Source: Abelmoschus esculentus
Lineage: Eukaryota; Streptophyta; Magnoliopsida; Malvales; Malvaceae
NCBI GenBank assembly: GCA_035048815.1
Contig: JAUCBN010000055.1
Location: 9,766,501 to 9,830,500, forward strand
Direction of reading: 5' to 3'
Length of the DNA stretch: 64,000 bases
The stretch's first letter is position 1. Each line of letters begins with the position of its first letter. The position numbers and the translations under genes are program-made. The notes under the pieces are model-generated. The model did not search any database, was not told the DNA's origin, and saw nothing but the letters and a program-made list of their open reading frames with translations. Below are positions 13,901 to 25,315 of the stretch, one piece after another.

Positions 13901-14305
13901 AAGTGTTTTTCTGATGTAGAGTTGGCATATACAATGAGAGTAGATGAGAAATGTGATGTGTACAGTTTTGGTGTGGTAACATTAGAAGTTTTCATGGGGA
14001 AGCATCCTGGTAATCTTCTTTCATATCTGTCATCATCAACACCTGTGCCAAATGATCAACAACTTTTACTTAAAGATGTGATCGACCACCGTCTCTCACC
14101 ACCGCAGACCAGAGCTGCGCAAGATATAGTCACTGTTACAAAGGTAGCATTTTCATGCGTGAATGGCAATTCCCAGCTTCGGCCAACCATGCAACAAGTT
14201 GCACAAGCCCTTTGTCATCAACCCCATCAATCCCTTCCATTATCAAGTCCTTTCTCGGCCATAAAATTGGGTGAACTGTTGGGTCATGACATCTGCAATG
14301 GCTAA
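10916..14305 (+). CDS. MIK2-like leucine-rich repeat receptor-like protein kinase
   Basis: Plasma-membrane receptor kinase. Two exons: 10916-13844 and 13920-14305, giving 1104 aa. The start sits in a good context (aaaccATGGct) and is followed by a hydrophobic signal peptide (about residues 1-27), an LRR N-cap with paired Cys, more than 20 plant-type LRRs (LxxLxLxxNxLSGxIP), a C-terminal Cys cap (GLCGN), a transmembrane segment near residues 737-757 and a Ser/Thr kinase domain from about residue 790. Kinase landmarks: glycine loop IGTGGYGTVYKA, VAVKK (Lys831), HRD (Asp932, so an RD kinase), DFG, and APE-like PEL formed across the splice. The family includes Arabidopsis MIK2, which senses SCOOP peptides and cell-wall signals. 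The ligand here is unknown. The intron is 75 bp and in frame (see findings). The kinase looks complete, with no missing catalytic residue. Confidence 0.93.
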   Translation: MASFSRSVNIIYFVSFFFILSSHVVSSSSSITSMEAEALLKWKATLHNTSQTLLSSLWDGSNHCKWIGIGCDTTGRVTNLSLSEYGLRLRGTLYNLNFLSFPNLVWLHLRNNSLYGTIPSNIGNLSKLISIDFSFNNFSGNIPSQICFIKSLESIYLGSNKMSGPIPRDIGSLSSVSSISVHDNYLSGPIPSSIASLPNLGFLDLGGNQLNGSIPKEVGMLRSLYLLDFSENFLTGSLPASIGNLSNLVFLYLYGNHLSGSIPSEIGLLKSLSTIQLLGNNLSGAIPSSIANLTNLLSLLLDGNAISGPIPRDIGRLKSLNVLSLANNSISGSVPVSIGNLTKLSTLSLSENMFLGSIPQEVGMLKSLNRLDLANNSISGSIPASIGNLTRLSGLFLGGNSLSGHIPRTYCNFTEFQLSDNHLTGPLPENLCLGGVLTWLGVINNNLTGPIPSSLRDCKSLFRVRLEGNRFTGNISEAFGIYPNLVYIALSHNNFFGELSPKWGQCPNLTSLRISNNNISGKIPLELAHATQLGELDLSFNHLIGDIPKELGALKLMSRLFLSGNRLSGKIPSEIGLLSNLQQLELASNNLSGPIPDQLGNCLKLINLNLSMNNLGGGIPSSISDAIALYSLDLSQNTLIGGIPQEFGKLKSLEILNLSHNRLNGSIPEAFNDLHGLRMVNLSFNQLEGPIPDLNAFHEDSFDALRNNKGLCGNATGLRPCVLPSRDNHGHGRRTKPIILVLLPLFGGLVLLFILAASFLTYCKKTSNRKSEPKEDQHGDIFTVLGFNGRILHDSIIEATEDFSSDYCIGTGGYGTVYKAALPTGQVVAVKKLHQSEDSLILNNLKAFESEIVALLKIRHRNIVQMYGFCSHPRHSFLVYELVERGSLRMILTNNEEAKELDWAKRLNVVKGLANALSYMHHDHSQPIVHRDISSNNVLLDSDYEARVSDFGTARILKPDSSNWTSLAGTYGYIAPGINYFLPLNMVSMFHLFDQKCFSDVELAYTMRVDEKCDVYSFGVVTLEVFMGKHPGNLLSYLSSSTPVPNDQQLLLKDVIDHRLSPPQTRAAQDIVTVTKVAFSCVNGNSQLRPTMQQVAQALCHQPHQSLPLSSPFSAIKLGELLGHDICNG
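13845..13919 (+). other. 75-bp intron of the receptor kinase gene
   Basis: Donor CCAG|GTATAA and acceptor GATGTAG|AG. Removing it restores the conserved Pro-Glu-Leu-Ala-Tyr after GTYGYIA. It is divisible by three and has no stop, so unspliced reading adds 25 residues between subdomains VII and VIII. Confidence 0.9.
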
Positions 14306-15429
14306 CTAAGGTGAATGGCAGTGTGAACAATACATTAAAGGAATTGGGGTCTTGAGATTCCCATATTCCTGACATGTTCTACAGCCATTAGAGCATAGCA
14401 GACATACTATCTGTCTCCAACCTATTTCAGAGTGTTGAAACAAATTGAAGAAGTGATGTAAAGAAAAACTGTAAAATAATTTGTTGCTTCTTTGATTTTC
14501 AAGAAATAAGAGTAGAGACTAAAAAAAAACTAATCACAGACATATTTACATTTTTTTCATTAACTTCTTTACATGTTCCAAGTGTATGTTTATTTCCTCA
14601 ATTGAATTCTTAGTCGTTAAAGATCATTAAAATTAGATTAGAGTGAGAACAAGTTCGATACACTTGTCAAATCTATATTTAGATACAAAAGAGACAAGTA
14701 AATCTTCCCCATATATCTTATTAAAATCTAATTTTTGGTGACATTAATTATATTTTATATCCAATGTTATCTTAAAAAAAGAACTTAAATACAAAAATGG
14801 ATCTCGATCTTTTCTCGCCTTTAGTGTTGTCCCAGTCTTCCCTCGTTCACAATTAAGCCTCAAAACCTTTAGACTCAAATTCAAAATATGACATGAGTCG
14901 TGTAAAAAAAAATTAAGTTAAAATATTATATTTTATTTAAAAAATTTTTAATTGAGTTATTTAAATTTTTGTTAAAGTTTAAATATAAACATTCATATTA
15001 TTATAATACTAATCCAACAAAGACAAGCTCCATATCTTAAGATAAACTCGTCCCACACTAACGCTAAAACAAAACCTATAAACTTGCATTGTTGCGAAGT
15101 TGATCCACTAATTATTATAAATTTTAAATTATTCGAATTTTTACTTTGCAATTTAAATTTCATTTGAAAACTTTTTGTGTCCTATTTATAAATATAAATC
15201 AAGTATTCTTAAATCAAATTGAATTACATAAAAAAATTATTTTTTAAATCAAATTAAATTTTATTCACCTTAAACTTTAAAAAAAAATAAAGGTAGATAG
15301 AAGTGAAATAAATTATTAACATCAGTTGAGTAATATAATTTTACAAATGAGAAATTAGGTGAGTATAATAAGATACTAATACAAACTAATGTGGAAAGGT
15401 TTATTTTCACCATTGTCTCATTGCACTGT
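14306..15429. other. 3' flank of the receptor kinase and AT-rich spacer
   Basis: The first 200-250 bases probably hold the 3'UTR ('caagaaataagag' near 14500 is a weak poly(A) signal). The rest is AT-rich with no gene seen. Confidence 0.5.
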
Positions 15430-15640
15430 CATTATATTTATAAACACATTAATTTTAGAGTTTAAAATTAGTGTTTAAAGCCCATGTTATGGATTTAAAT
15501 TTAATAATTTAGAATTGATTATAAATAAAATTTGATGTTTATATCTAAATCCCTAATCATATTTTTTAAAATCTAAATTATAACCGCTAAACCCTTAATT
15601 TTAAACCTTAAAACTATGAAATAAATCCTACAACTAAAAC
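15430..15640. repeat. Degenerate telomere-like repeat, copy E
   Basis: Contains 'tttagagtttaaaattagtg', 'aaacccttaattttaaacc' and similar units on both strands. It is weaker than the other copies. Confidence 0.35.
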
Positions 15641-15843
15641 ACTCCTGGCCCGTAGTATAATAATCTTATATGCAAATTGCAATCCCTCCTCCTATATGAT
15701 GGGTCTCCAAACTGATATTCAATCCATCCCAGGTATTGTTATTTTCATTAACCCTCTCCTTCCTTTCTCAACATTTCCATTCATTATTTTCTTTACTCAT
15801 ATGTTGGGAAACAGATATCGGTCAAATGTGAGAGAACTTCAAA

Positions 15844-16062
15844 ATGGCAAGTCTCAGGTTTTACTCACTGACAGGCACCTGGGAAAAGATCCCAACATCA
15901 TCTGCTGTTTCAAATCCAAGGATGTTGTCACCTTCAGTTCATGGTTACAAGAAAAGGGTTTCCAGAATAATGACTGTAAACGACATGGGAAGAGGAGGAA
16001 GAAAGTATAAAGGGACTCAAATGAGGGAGAAGCAGTTAACAGGGAAAACTTTGATGAATTAA
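15844..16062 (+). pseudogene. 3'-truncated CP12-like (CP12-3 type) fragment
   Basis: The 72-codon frame starts ATGGCAAGTCTCAGG, has a Ser/Arg-rich transit-peptide-like N-terminus, and then reads RKYKGTQMREKQLT. That stretch resembles the beginning of mature CP12-3 proteins, where a KYxGTxMREExLxE stretch leads into the acidic CP12 domain. In intact CP12 the next 70-80 residues hold two Cys pairs that bind GAPDH and phosphoribulokinase of the Calvin cycle. Here the frame leaves the family pattern right after QLT and stops, and I find no remaining CP12 domain before 16370. It is probably a broken copy. An overlapping frame (15696-16010) does not match anything I know. The family call rests on about 14 residues recalled from memory, so it is moderate. 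Confidence 0.5.
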
Positions 16063-16367
16063 AACATGAAGATCAATAGATGATTAATTCTGCATCAAAA
16101 TCTGCTAAATTTGGGACTCATCGGTCATTTCCAGCATGAACTTATACTAGAAATATAGTAGCCATTTGTACAATAAACTACTTGCTAGCATTAAATTATG
16201 ATCATAGAAGAAAGCTCCATTTATAGGGAAAGAGAGTAATACAATGGAGCTCAAACACAAACATTGATAGTTCAGAACTACTGCAAAATGATAAACTCCA
16301 CGTTCTAAGTAGAATTGAGGTAGTAAAACCAGTGTAACATTGATTCATAAAAAATACCAGGTTACTC
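16063..16367 (-). other. Convergent spacer and BRR2 3'UTR region
   Basis: 305 bp between the stop of the CP12-like fragment and the stop of the helicase gene. On the minus strand it must contain the helicase 3'UTR. No strong poly(A) signal stands out. Confidence 0.5.
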
Positions 16368-19300
16368 TCAGCCACTGTCTTCATCAGGGCCGGCGGCTTC
16401 CTTGACATCGATGCTGAAGCTGTACTCCTGGTCACAACCCAGGTAAGAATCACACATGAAATACAAAGTGTACGTCTTCTCTGCAGCTTCAGTGGGAGCA
16501 GCAAATTCAAGCTTCAACTTTGCTTTCCTCTGAAGAGACACCCTTTTGATAGCTAGCAGCTGGTTACTCTTGGTGTCGCCAACAACCAGCCACCACCCTT
16601 CGTCTTTTGCTTTAGGGTACCTGGGAGCATCAACCGGTCTGACCTCTGTCTTCCCCTCTAGATCCCTTTCCAGGGTAACCTGCAAGGTGACATATTCCCC
16701 AGCCCTCACACTCTCACCGTCAATCACCTCATACGATAAATCAATGTTGGGGAAACGATTGCAGAACTTTGCAATATCTAGCAGCTGCAAATCTGACATC
16801 TGTAACAGCTCACGCCTCTCGTCATCTTCCATCTCCACCAAATCAAAAATGGTCTCTATGTTCTTTCCAGGGTTCTCTTGGCATCTCTTGGCAAGTTCCT
16901 TAGTGAAGTGTGGGAGCTGTAGAAGCATCGAATCTCGCTCCCACATTCCTTGTGTCACCATTTGGCTCACCTCCATAGCAAGAAGAGCAAGGTTCAACCA
17001 GCCATTGCTCGATATAACATCAACCATAGCTTGAAGAAGCCGAGTGGCATACAACAGCACCTCTCGCTGATCCAGTGATAGGTTGCCAACCACATGCTGC
17101 CTAGAGAAGTGGGCTTGAAGCAGTGCATTTGCTTTGACATGAGGATCAGTGTACCTGGGATTTTCGAAGGAAAACCTCTGGTGATTAATTAATCTTCTGA
17201 GAACATCTTCTTCCCCAGGTCGTATGGGAAGATTTGCATACTCAGAAGCTGAGGCCAGAATCTCCATAAGACCCTTCATCTTCGTTTTGGAAGTCAAAGA
17301 AGAACTGAAGCGCTCAATGGTAGTGTAACTGATGTAATAGTATGAAGCTATCATACCAAGATTCAAAGGAGAAAGATCCATGTCATCCTCAATAGTAATG
17401 CATTTACTTGCTTCCAAATCATTTAATGTGTTCTCAACAAGCTCCGAAAGGTGATCAGAGAGATGCCTGTGACTTACTCCCTGGAGATTGTAGTAATTTG
17501 GATTTTGAGTGAGCCTCCTATACATGAAAGTCCATGTAAGATAATCCACAGCATCTTGCTTGTTCTCAATAACTGTTGCAACAATTTCTGCATTGAAGTT
17601 GTCATGTAGAAAATGGTGCAAATGGCTTTCAACAGGGAATGCTTCATACAAGAACTTCTTGTAATACTCTTTACGAGGGGCATGACAAAGGATAACACAT
17701 TTGCCAGAATTATCAAGAAGAGGACGACTTGCATGGCCCATCATCTGCAACAAATCTGTAACTGGGTAATCAGTGTGAGCATTCTCTCTCCCATCATAAT
17801 ATTGAGTACCCATTACAACCACCAAGTGTGCTGATAACGGAACTCCCCAGCATAACCCACTGCTCATAACACAAACCTGAATCCACCCAGCTTCAAAGAG
17901 CTGGGAAACAACTTCTTGATCCAAATTGCTTAAACCCTCATGCAAGTAGCCAACTCCATGTTCTAGAGTGGCTCTCAATGTTTCTTCACTAATCTTGTCA
18001 ACGAAAGGCTGAAGTTCTTCAGCAGATCGCAAGCGGAAAGCTGGCTTCTCTTCATTATCCACTTTGGAGTAACTCATTAGGTCCACAGCAGTGAGTCTAA
18101 CATGCTTCCTAGTAGGAACAAACACAATAGCTGGCTTCCCACCTTTGGCATGTTGGACAATGGCAGTGTAAGTGGGTTTAGACATCGCTTGCATCCTTGC
18201 TTCAAAATTGGCTATATCCACCCCTTGGATGTGTATTTCTAGTGGTACAGGACGAACTCCAGGAGGGAAATTGAAAAGGCCGTGAGAAGTAGCTCCTATC
18301 CATTCTCCAAGGTCCTTAGCATTAGCAAGAGATGTTGAAAGAGCCACAATCCGGATCTTCTTCTCAACCTGACTAGCAATATATCTCATCCTGGAGACAA
18401 TCACCTCCAACACAGGACCACCTTGACCGCCAATTAAGTGAAGCTCGTCAACAATGAAAAGACTGACCTGCTGAACATACTTCCTCTGTTTCCAACGACG
18501 AGAAAGAGCATCCCATTTCTCAGGAGTACTGATGATTACTTGACCTTTCTCAAGTAACTTCAGGTCCATTGTCAATTCCCCAGTCAACTCAACCACCCGC
18601 ATCCCAAGACCCTTGCCAAACTTTCTCTCCCAATCACGGCATCGCTCCTTGGCAATAGCTTCAAGAGGTGCACTATACACTACTCGCATGGTACTATCAG
18701 GTCCTTTTTGATGATTCCTTAGTATAGCAAACTCAGCACAGATGGTCTTCCCACTCCCTGTTGGTGCAGCCACTAGAACATTGTCATCCGTGTTATACAG
18801 AACAGTGAAGACTTGAGTTTGAACCGGATTAAAATGCTTAAAATCTTGATACAAAGCCTCATAAGATGAATTCCTCAATGCAGTTACAGGCAGAGGCTGT
18901 AAGTCCAATAGCTCAGTTGGTGGAGGATACTTCTCTGGCAGAATAAGGTGTCTGAAAGAGATAGGTAAAACAGTCTGGGATCCCAACCATTTATCTGAGA
19001 CAACACGTATAAAATATTGAGGTGGCAACGGTTCATAAATCGGCACTGTGAAGTTCAAAGTGTGGTCCTCGTCAATATACTGTTTCTTCAGCAAAAAGTA
19101 CTCATGGTGAAGAATATACTCGCCATCATTATCCTCAATAATCACCCAGAATGGCTCAACATACCCATGAACCTTGTCTTCCCATTGAAAATCTGGTGTT
19201 ATTGTAAGTTCAACCCTCAAGACAGTACGTGTAATTGGCTGAACATGGGCTGCAAGGTTTAGCTTAGGGAACTGGTGAATGAACCTGTGAAGTGTTCTGC

Positions 19301-22300
19301 CCATTTTAGGGAAACGAATCAGCTCACCGATCTCCTGTGATGACAGATCATAATATCTATCCCAGGCCAAATCTTTCTTCTCCATCTTCATAAGAATTTC
19401 ATTAGGGATGCCATTGAATTGCCGCAACGGTGTCTGAACATTCCACATCCTCTTGGTAACCATTTTACACAAGTTTAAAGCCTTCTCAGCCAACTGTGCC
19501 CAACCTCTTTTCAAGACAATCTCAAAAAGTGCGCGGATAAGACGTCCAGCACTCTGAGTTATGTACACCATGTCTGATGTCAATGAAAGCCCTTCAAGCT
19601 TTAACTGTGAGATATATGCTTGCAGCAAAACATTGATTTTTGCACTAGGCTCTTCCAAGCTTTCCTTTATTGGAATGGGAACACGGTCTAAAAGCTTTGC
19701 CAGCTCCATCTTTTCATCTTGTCTGACTGTCACGTACTTGAACTCTTCACTAAGTGAAAACAGCCTGCAGAGCTCTATATCCCCCATGGTAGGCTTCAAA
19801 TGCTCATTATATGTGGAGATTGTTCCATGACTTATATAGTAGTAGCTAGCAATACGGCCCAAATCAGTCACTTGGAAGTACCCACTTTTTCTATCATACT
19901 TCACCAAATTATTCTTGTCCAAGATGGTTGCAGCAGAATGAATCTGACCAAGAAAGGAAATGGAAAGAGAGTAACTAACAAATACAAACAAAGATAGTAC
20001 GACAATTATGTTTACTTTGCATATCTTAATAATATATTTCTTAGCCAACAATTTCTCCAGTTTAAAGAATTTGTATATTTTTCAACCAAGAATTGTGAAT
20101 ACTAAAACCAAATGCAGCAGCAACCAAAATTAGCAACAAAGAGTGGGCTTTACGAGGTCACATGGCAAAATTCTATAACAGGCTGTTCAACTAAACCAAA
20201 TGCTCATGCAAGGTGACAAAAAAGAGTACCACAACAGAATAAAAATTTATAGTAACACGCATGTTTTAAAAATAATAGTGCTTACTAAAATAATATAGGC
20301 TTACCAAATCAGCCCTCCTCTCCTCCAAAGTTAAATCTCTTGAAAGAACATCTGCTGGTAAACCATAAAGTGTGGGATTCCGCACCATGCGAATATACAA
20401 GTATGTGTATCCAATCCAATTACAGGCTTCTCTTGCGTTCTGAACAGTTCCAAGAACAATTTCAGCATTCAACTGATCAGCCAGTTTGGAAATAAACCGA
20501 CTCTCAATAGGAAGCTGCTGATTCATCAATGAAAGGTAGTACTGAAGTTCACTGTGGCCGGTGATGATGATCCCTTCCCCATACGAATCATATTGAGGCC
20601 TCCCAGCACGACCCAGCATCTGCATCACATCTAGAGGACTTAACTCAGTCCATGCTCCTTTTTCTGGGCTGTAAATCTGGGTCCCTTTAATTATGACCGT
20701 ATGAGCAGGCAAGTTCACACCCCAAGCAAGTGTCGCAGTTGATACCAACACTTGTACATGCCCATCCGCAAATAGTTCTTCAACAATTTGACGGTCAGTC
20801 CTTGCCAAACCAGCATGATGGATAGCAAAACCATAAGGCAGTAGATCCTTGAGATCGTTGCTTTTAACCATATCTGTATGACTTTGGAGAATCTCCCGAC
20901 TAGCAGCATCCTCTTTCAGGAACCTACTAAGGGTATCATTAGCAAGCGCAGTGTCTCGTACAGCACGAGCTGTTTTAGCTGTTTCCTTCCTTGAATGAAC
21001 AAAAATAAGGACTTGATGCTTCCCTGCCACTGCCATTACCTTTTCGTAACAAATATCATTCATCAACTGGAACCTCTGCAGTGGCTTCTTCACAGTGATT
21101 CCAATATACTGCTGAGAGAGAGGGACAGGTCTGTAGCTGTTGTCAAAATGAAACAGTCCTTTTTCAAGATCAACCCGCAAAAATATTGCAACATCTTCAA
21201 AGTTTGGAAGTGTAGCCGACAGCCCAACCAATCGGATATGCTCTTTTGTAGTTTCAATTTGCCGAACAGTCCTGGCAACAATACTTTCAAGCACAGGCCC
21301 TCGATTATCATGAAGAAGATGAATCTCATCAATAATAAGAAGTTTCACAAGCTGTGTGTATGTACGATCTCCAGACTTCCTAGTAATAATATCCCATTTC
21401 TCAGGAGTTGTCACAATAATCTGAGTCTCCTCAATTTGTTGGCGAGTCAGTGTCTGATCTCCACTAAGCTCCCGGACAGTCACACCATATGCCTCTAAAC
21501 GATGAGAAAGATTACCGACAACTTCAGCAACTAAGGCTTTCATAGGTGCCACATACACAATCTTGTAGTCACTGTGGTTAATTGCGCCATCAGAATTCAT
21601 ATTCAAGGCAAGTTGTTGCAGTATGGTGAGTACAGCAACATTAGTTTTTCCAGCCCCGGTTGGAGCACACAGTAGGATGTTATCAGCAGAAAAAAGGGCA
21701 GACTCATACACTCTACTCTGAACCCTGTTCAATTGTTGCATCCCTTTGAACGCTGGTTGAGCCCAGTCTGGCATCTCAGATATCTTTACAAGCCTCTCAT
21801 TCGATTCCAATGGTTTTGCCTTCAATGCTGGCACATGGACTTCCTCATAACCCTTGCTATGATGCCTGTAAGAACCCACAGGAAGATCACATTTTTTATT
21901 TGCCATCAAAAGACCACCCTGTTCAAAAGCAATGCTGTCCAGATCAAGCAACTGCCGCTGACCATTTAGCCAACCACCATCAGCATCTCTGTCAGCAAGA
22001 CCTCTCCTTTCCCTGTCCCCATCTCCACCACTTTCATCCTTTAATCTACGCGCCTCTTCTCTAATACTCTTCTCCAAGTTCTTCTGCCTTTCTTTTGCTG
22101 TTGCCCTAGTGGCATGCAACTGCTCAAGAATTGCAGCCAAATCCGGACCTAAGTTCATCATTTCCTCCTCAATCTTCTTCCTCTCTTCCTGGTCTTCAGC
22201 CCTAGCCAAGCGAGTGCACCATACAACCTTAAGCCGGTTCCGCAAAAGATATTTAATAAGACTGAACTTATCGAACTGCAGATGCACCAATAACTTGGTC

Positions 22301-23253
22301 TCAACTTCCCTGTCATCACCCTCAGCAAGAATCTTAAGCACCTCTTCGGCAAGCTTTTGACACTGTTGCGGGTCAATTTGTTGATCATAAGCCTGGGAGA
22401 TCTTCCTCTGAAGCCAATAAGCATCAATGTCCTGGACATTCAGATTCATCCCTTCATTAGCCTCATGCATATCATCATCATCAATTCCACCACCCATCTG
22501 CATAGCCCCAGAACGATTGTCAACACCGTCATCATCATCCTCGTCCTCCTGCACCATATCGAGATCACTTTCCTCTTCCTCGTCTTCATTTTCTTCAAAC
22601 TCAACTGCCACCCCCACATCATCATCAAGACCTTCATCCCCATTCGCAGCAGAACCCCCGGCTCCATCACCACCATCTTGATAATCGGTAATCAACTTCC
22701 CAATCGAAACAAGCTGATCAAAAACCTGACTCGGGATAGGATTCAACAACTTCTCAATATCCTTTTTCTTATCCGGATTCTTAATCCCTTCATTCTTAAG
22801 CACAGCCAAAATCTCATCAGCCGCACCACTAACTATATTAAGTGGCTGTCCACCCAACTGCTGCTGAATCAAACTCAACATGGCCTCATAAGCCGCCCTA
22901 GTCTCCTTCGTTTTCGGCTGATAAACCCCTTCCTCCGTAACAGTCAAAACACTCTCCTCCCGCAACTTCCGCCTCTTACTTTGCCTAACCGGAACCGGCT
23001 CAGTAAGTGGGTCACGTTCTTTCTTCTTCTTAGACTTCTTAAGCTTCTCATCTAACTCCGGCGGCCTACCTTTATAAACACGGTCACCAAACGACCTAGG
23101 GTCAATCTTTCCCCAGAGAGATTCCGGCTCTCCGGTCGGCTCATGAGTATCACGAGGCCGAGAATCAGTTGTAAGAACTAAACTAGAATTAGCCCTATAT
23201 TCATACTGCTTGAAACGAGCGTGTGCCTCGGCACCACCTCCGAGATTAGCCAT
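16368..23253 (-). CDS. BRR2: BRR2-type U5 snRNP 200-kDa RNA helicase (DExH12-like)
   Basis: Spliceosomal Ski2-like helicase that unwinds U4/U6 during spliceosome activation, in the nucleus. Two coding exons, 20305-23253 and 16368-19943, join in phase 0 (Ala-Asp-Leu|Ile-His) to give 2174 aa, matching the family length of about 2170. The true start is ATG at 23253 (MANLGGGAEAHARFKQYEYR); a GTG six bases upstream is not the start. Order: basic N-terminal region, acidic stretch (about residues 215-270), N-terminal helicase cassette with APTGAGKT (530-537), DEIH (642-645), SATLPN and GRAGRPQYD, Sec63 unit, then a C-terminal cassette with APTGSGKT (1376-1383), DELH (1482-1485), STSLAN and GHASRP, and a second Sec63 unit to the end. 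The altered motifs III and VI in the second cassette are normal for BRR2, where this cassette is regulatory. It appears intact. Confidence 0.97.
19944..20304 (-). other. BRR2: 361-bp coding intron of BRR2
   Basis: Donor TTG|GTAAGC and acceptor TTGGTCAG|ATT. It interrupts the first Sec63 region. The N-terminal 36 residues of the open frame upstream of the acceptor (19944-20051) are intron translation and not protein. Confidence 0.9.
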
Positions 23254-23284
23254 TAACACAAACTCAAATCAAACTCCGAGAACC

Positions 23285-23371
23285 CTAAAAAAGCAATTGA
23301 AAACGAATTCAGAAAACAGAAAACCCTAACTAGTATTGAAACAGAGAAATGTAAAAAAGAGAAACACTTAC
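23285..23371 (-). other. BRR2: Probable 5'UTR intron of BRR2
   Basis: On the minus strand 'cgttt|gtaagtg' and 'gcttttttag|ggttctcgg' bracket 87 bp, ending 31 bases before the ATG. The donor is a perfect GTAAGTG and the acceptor has a T-run. The interval includes an AAACCCTAA-type telo-box. Supported by sequence only. Confidence 0.65.
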
Positions 23372-23583
23372 AAACGAAAACCGCTTCTGAGATTTCAGTT
23401 CCCTGCTGAAAGATTAAAACTTTTTTATTTTTCTGTTAATTTCTGGTTGTTTTAGGGAATTTCGAATGTGTTTGGACATAGATAGTGAGCTTAGATCGAA
23501 CCGAACCGAACCGAGTGTAAGCAGCGATCTTTTACGGGTTTTTCATCGGTTCAGGCCGATTTAATTGTTTGAATCTTTGTTAT

Positions 23584-23601
23584 TGGGCTTACTAAGGCCC
23601 A
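23584..23601 (-). promoter_or_regulatory. Paired site II (TGGGCY) boxes upstream of BRR2
   Basis: TGGGCT and GGCCCA face each other across 6 bases, about 330 bases upstream of the BRR2 ATG. Site II elements with telo-boxes are bound by TCP factors and mark growth-linked housekeeping genes in plants. This fits a core spliceosome gene. Confidence 0.5.
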
Positions 23602-23727
23602 ATATCTATTTATAACATAATAAATTATGAACTACCAGTTTTTTTTATTGTTTCTTAATAGATATTTGTAATATTATAAATCGATTAAAAATTTGAATAT
23701 TAATAAAAATACAATATCAATGGTTAT

Positions 23728-23985
23728 TAGAGGTGTTAAAAGTAGGGTTTTAATTAAATTAATCGATCGAATTAATAAAAAATTATCTATTAGACAGATA
23801 ATTTATAAAAAAATTAATTCATCAAAACATAATAAATTTTGATTATCAATCAGATAAATATTCAAGTTAACTAAAATTATTACTATATATTAACCTAAAA
23901 ATTTTATTATTTTGAAAATCACAAAATTTTATGATCGGGTCGACGGACCAGATCATTTTAAGTTAGGTATTTTTGAACACCCCTA
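23728..23985. mobile_element. Small hAT-like MITE (TAGAGGTGTT ... GAACACCCCTA)
   Basis: Imperfect terminal inverted repeats TAGAGGTGTTAAAA and TAGGGGTGTTCAAA bracket 258 bp of AT-rich sequence. No clear 8-bp target duplication is visible, so this is an old copy or a chance pair. Confidence 0.45.
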
Positions 23986-24575
23986 ACTGTAACTAAGAAA
24001 TCTTACTGATGCTGTTACATACCTATTCATGGTACATGTCATGTCACATTTAGGTATTTCATGCATCACTATATAAACTATTCAAGGGTGTATGAGAGAA
24101 CATTTTGTCCCTGAAAAACAAAATATTTATAAATGATTGCTCCAGTTGACTATTACTGAATGCATACATGCTAGAGTGTTTAATGAGCAGCGGCTCCTAA
24201 GTAATTTGAATTCGATTTAGTTAAAATTTGATAAATATTTGATTTGTATTAATTTGACTTGATATATTAATGAGTTTAAACCGAATAAAGTCTAACTCGA
24301 TTCGATAAATTCATAAGCAGCTTACTAATTTTTTAAAATATTTTTAGTAATTATTTTAAAATTATTTCATTCAAAAAATTAATCTAAATAATAATTATTA
24401 ATTGGTAGATTGTTATTTTAATTTTAACATATTAATTTGGGGTATTTATAGATAATTTGAAATTTAGACTTTAAAAGCGTATTATATACTATTTTGATTT
24501 TTTTTGTTAAATTTATTAATTTATGTCCATATAGTATTATTAAATTCTATTTTTAATTAAATAAGGTAAATTTTT
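23986..24575. other. AT-rich spacer
   Basis: No supported gene or element. 'cactatataaac' near 24068 looks like a TATA box, but no open frame follows. Confidence 0.5.
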
Positions 24576-24589
24576 TAGTGATCTTAACG

Positions 24590-24745
24590 ACCAACGAGTC
24601 GAGTTGAGCAATAAAATATTTTAACGAGCAACGAGTCGAGTTGAGCAATAAAATATTTTAACGAGCACGAGTCGAATACAATTTTAACGAGTTTAACGAG
24701 CAATGAGTCAAGTCGAGCAATAAAATTTTTTAACGAACACGATAA
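24590..24745. repeat. 37-bp tandem repeat (CAACGAGTCGAGTTGAGCAA...)
   Basis: Two near-perfect 37-bp units start at 24592 and 24629. Two shorter, diverged units follow to about 24745. Confidence 0.75.
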
Positions 24746-25071
24746 ACACCCCTAATACTTGCGATCGACTCGCTCGATAAACACCCTTTATACTTTCACC
24801 GAGGTTAACAGTACTATACTTGCACACCAGAATATTAACCTGTTAATTGTTTTTTTCAAGAGAAAACAGATGGAAGTGAAGAAAGAGATGATATATGATT
24901 GAAACCCTAAACTGAGTAACTAGGCATTTACAGTATGTTGGTAATGTTACTGGTGCTGGTGAGTCAAGAGCCCGAGGTAGAAGACAAGAGCGGCTGATTT
25001 GGGGTATTGGATTATCAACTAAACTCTCCTATGGGATATAGCCTATAACCTACTCAGTTTCAGTATACATC

Positions 25072-25212
25072 TAAATCACCATGTTTTGTTGATGCATGAT
25101 ATACTGGATTTGCACTCCTAAACTCTAGGCTGTGACCTTGGCCATAGTCAAGTGTCCCATTCAAGTACCTCAACACTCGCTTAACAGCAGCCGTATGGGG
25201 CTCTCGTTGTCG
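25072..25212 (-). pseudogene. Ty1/copia-type pol remnant
   Basis: Minus-strand translation gives REPHTAAVKRVLRYLNGT followed by LDYGQGHSLEF. This matches the conserved 'HWxAxKRxLRYLxGTxDYG' segment near the end of copia polyproteins, between reverse transcriptase and RNase H. The frame ends at a stop after about 50 codons and no flanking pol sequence remains in frame, so it is a decayed fragment. Confidence 0.7.
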
Positions 25213-25315
25213 TTTAAGCCCCCTCGTTCTGTGGGGAACTTTATGTTATGTCTGTGTGGAAAATTTGGGATCTCAATAAAAATGTTCATGTTTCTGGCAT
25301 GGTACTCGTAGAACT

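Noticed and set aside
16368..18780. Loss of function in the second BRR2 helicase cassette (STS in place of SAT, GHASRP in place of GRAGRP)
   Set aside because: These changes are normal for BRR2 proteins, whose C-terminal cassette is a regulatory, non-unwinding unit. They are not a defect of this copy.
22357..23055. 232-codon plus-strand frame opposite BRR2, and other long frames in 16546-22681
   Set aside because: They lie antisense to well-conserved BRR2 coding sequence, have no start context or family resemblance, and are shadows.
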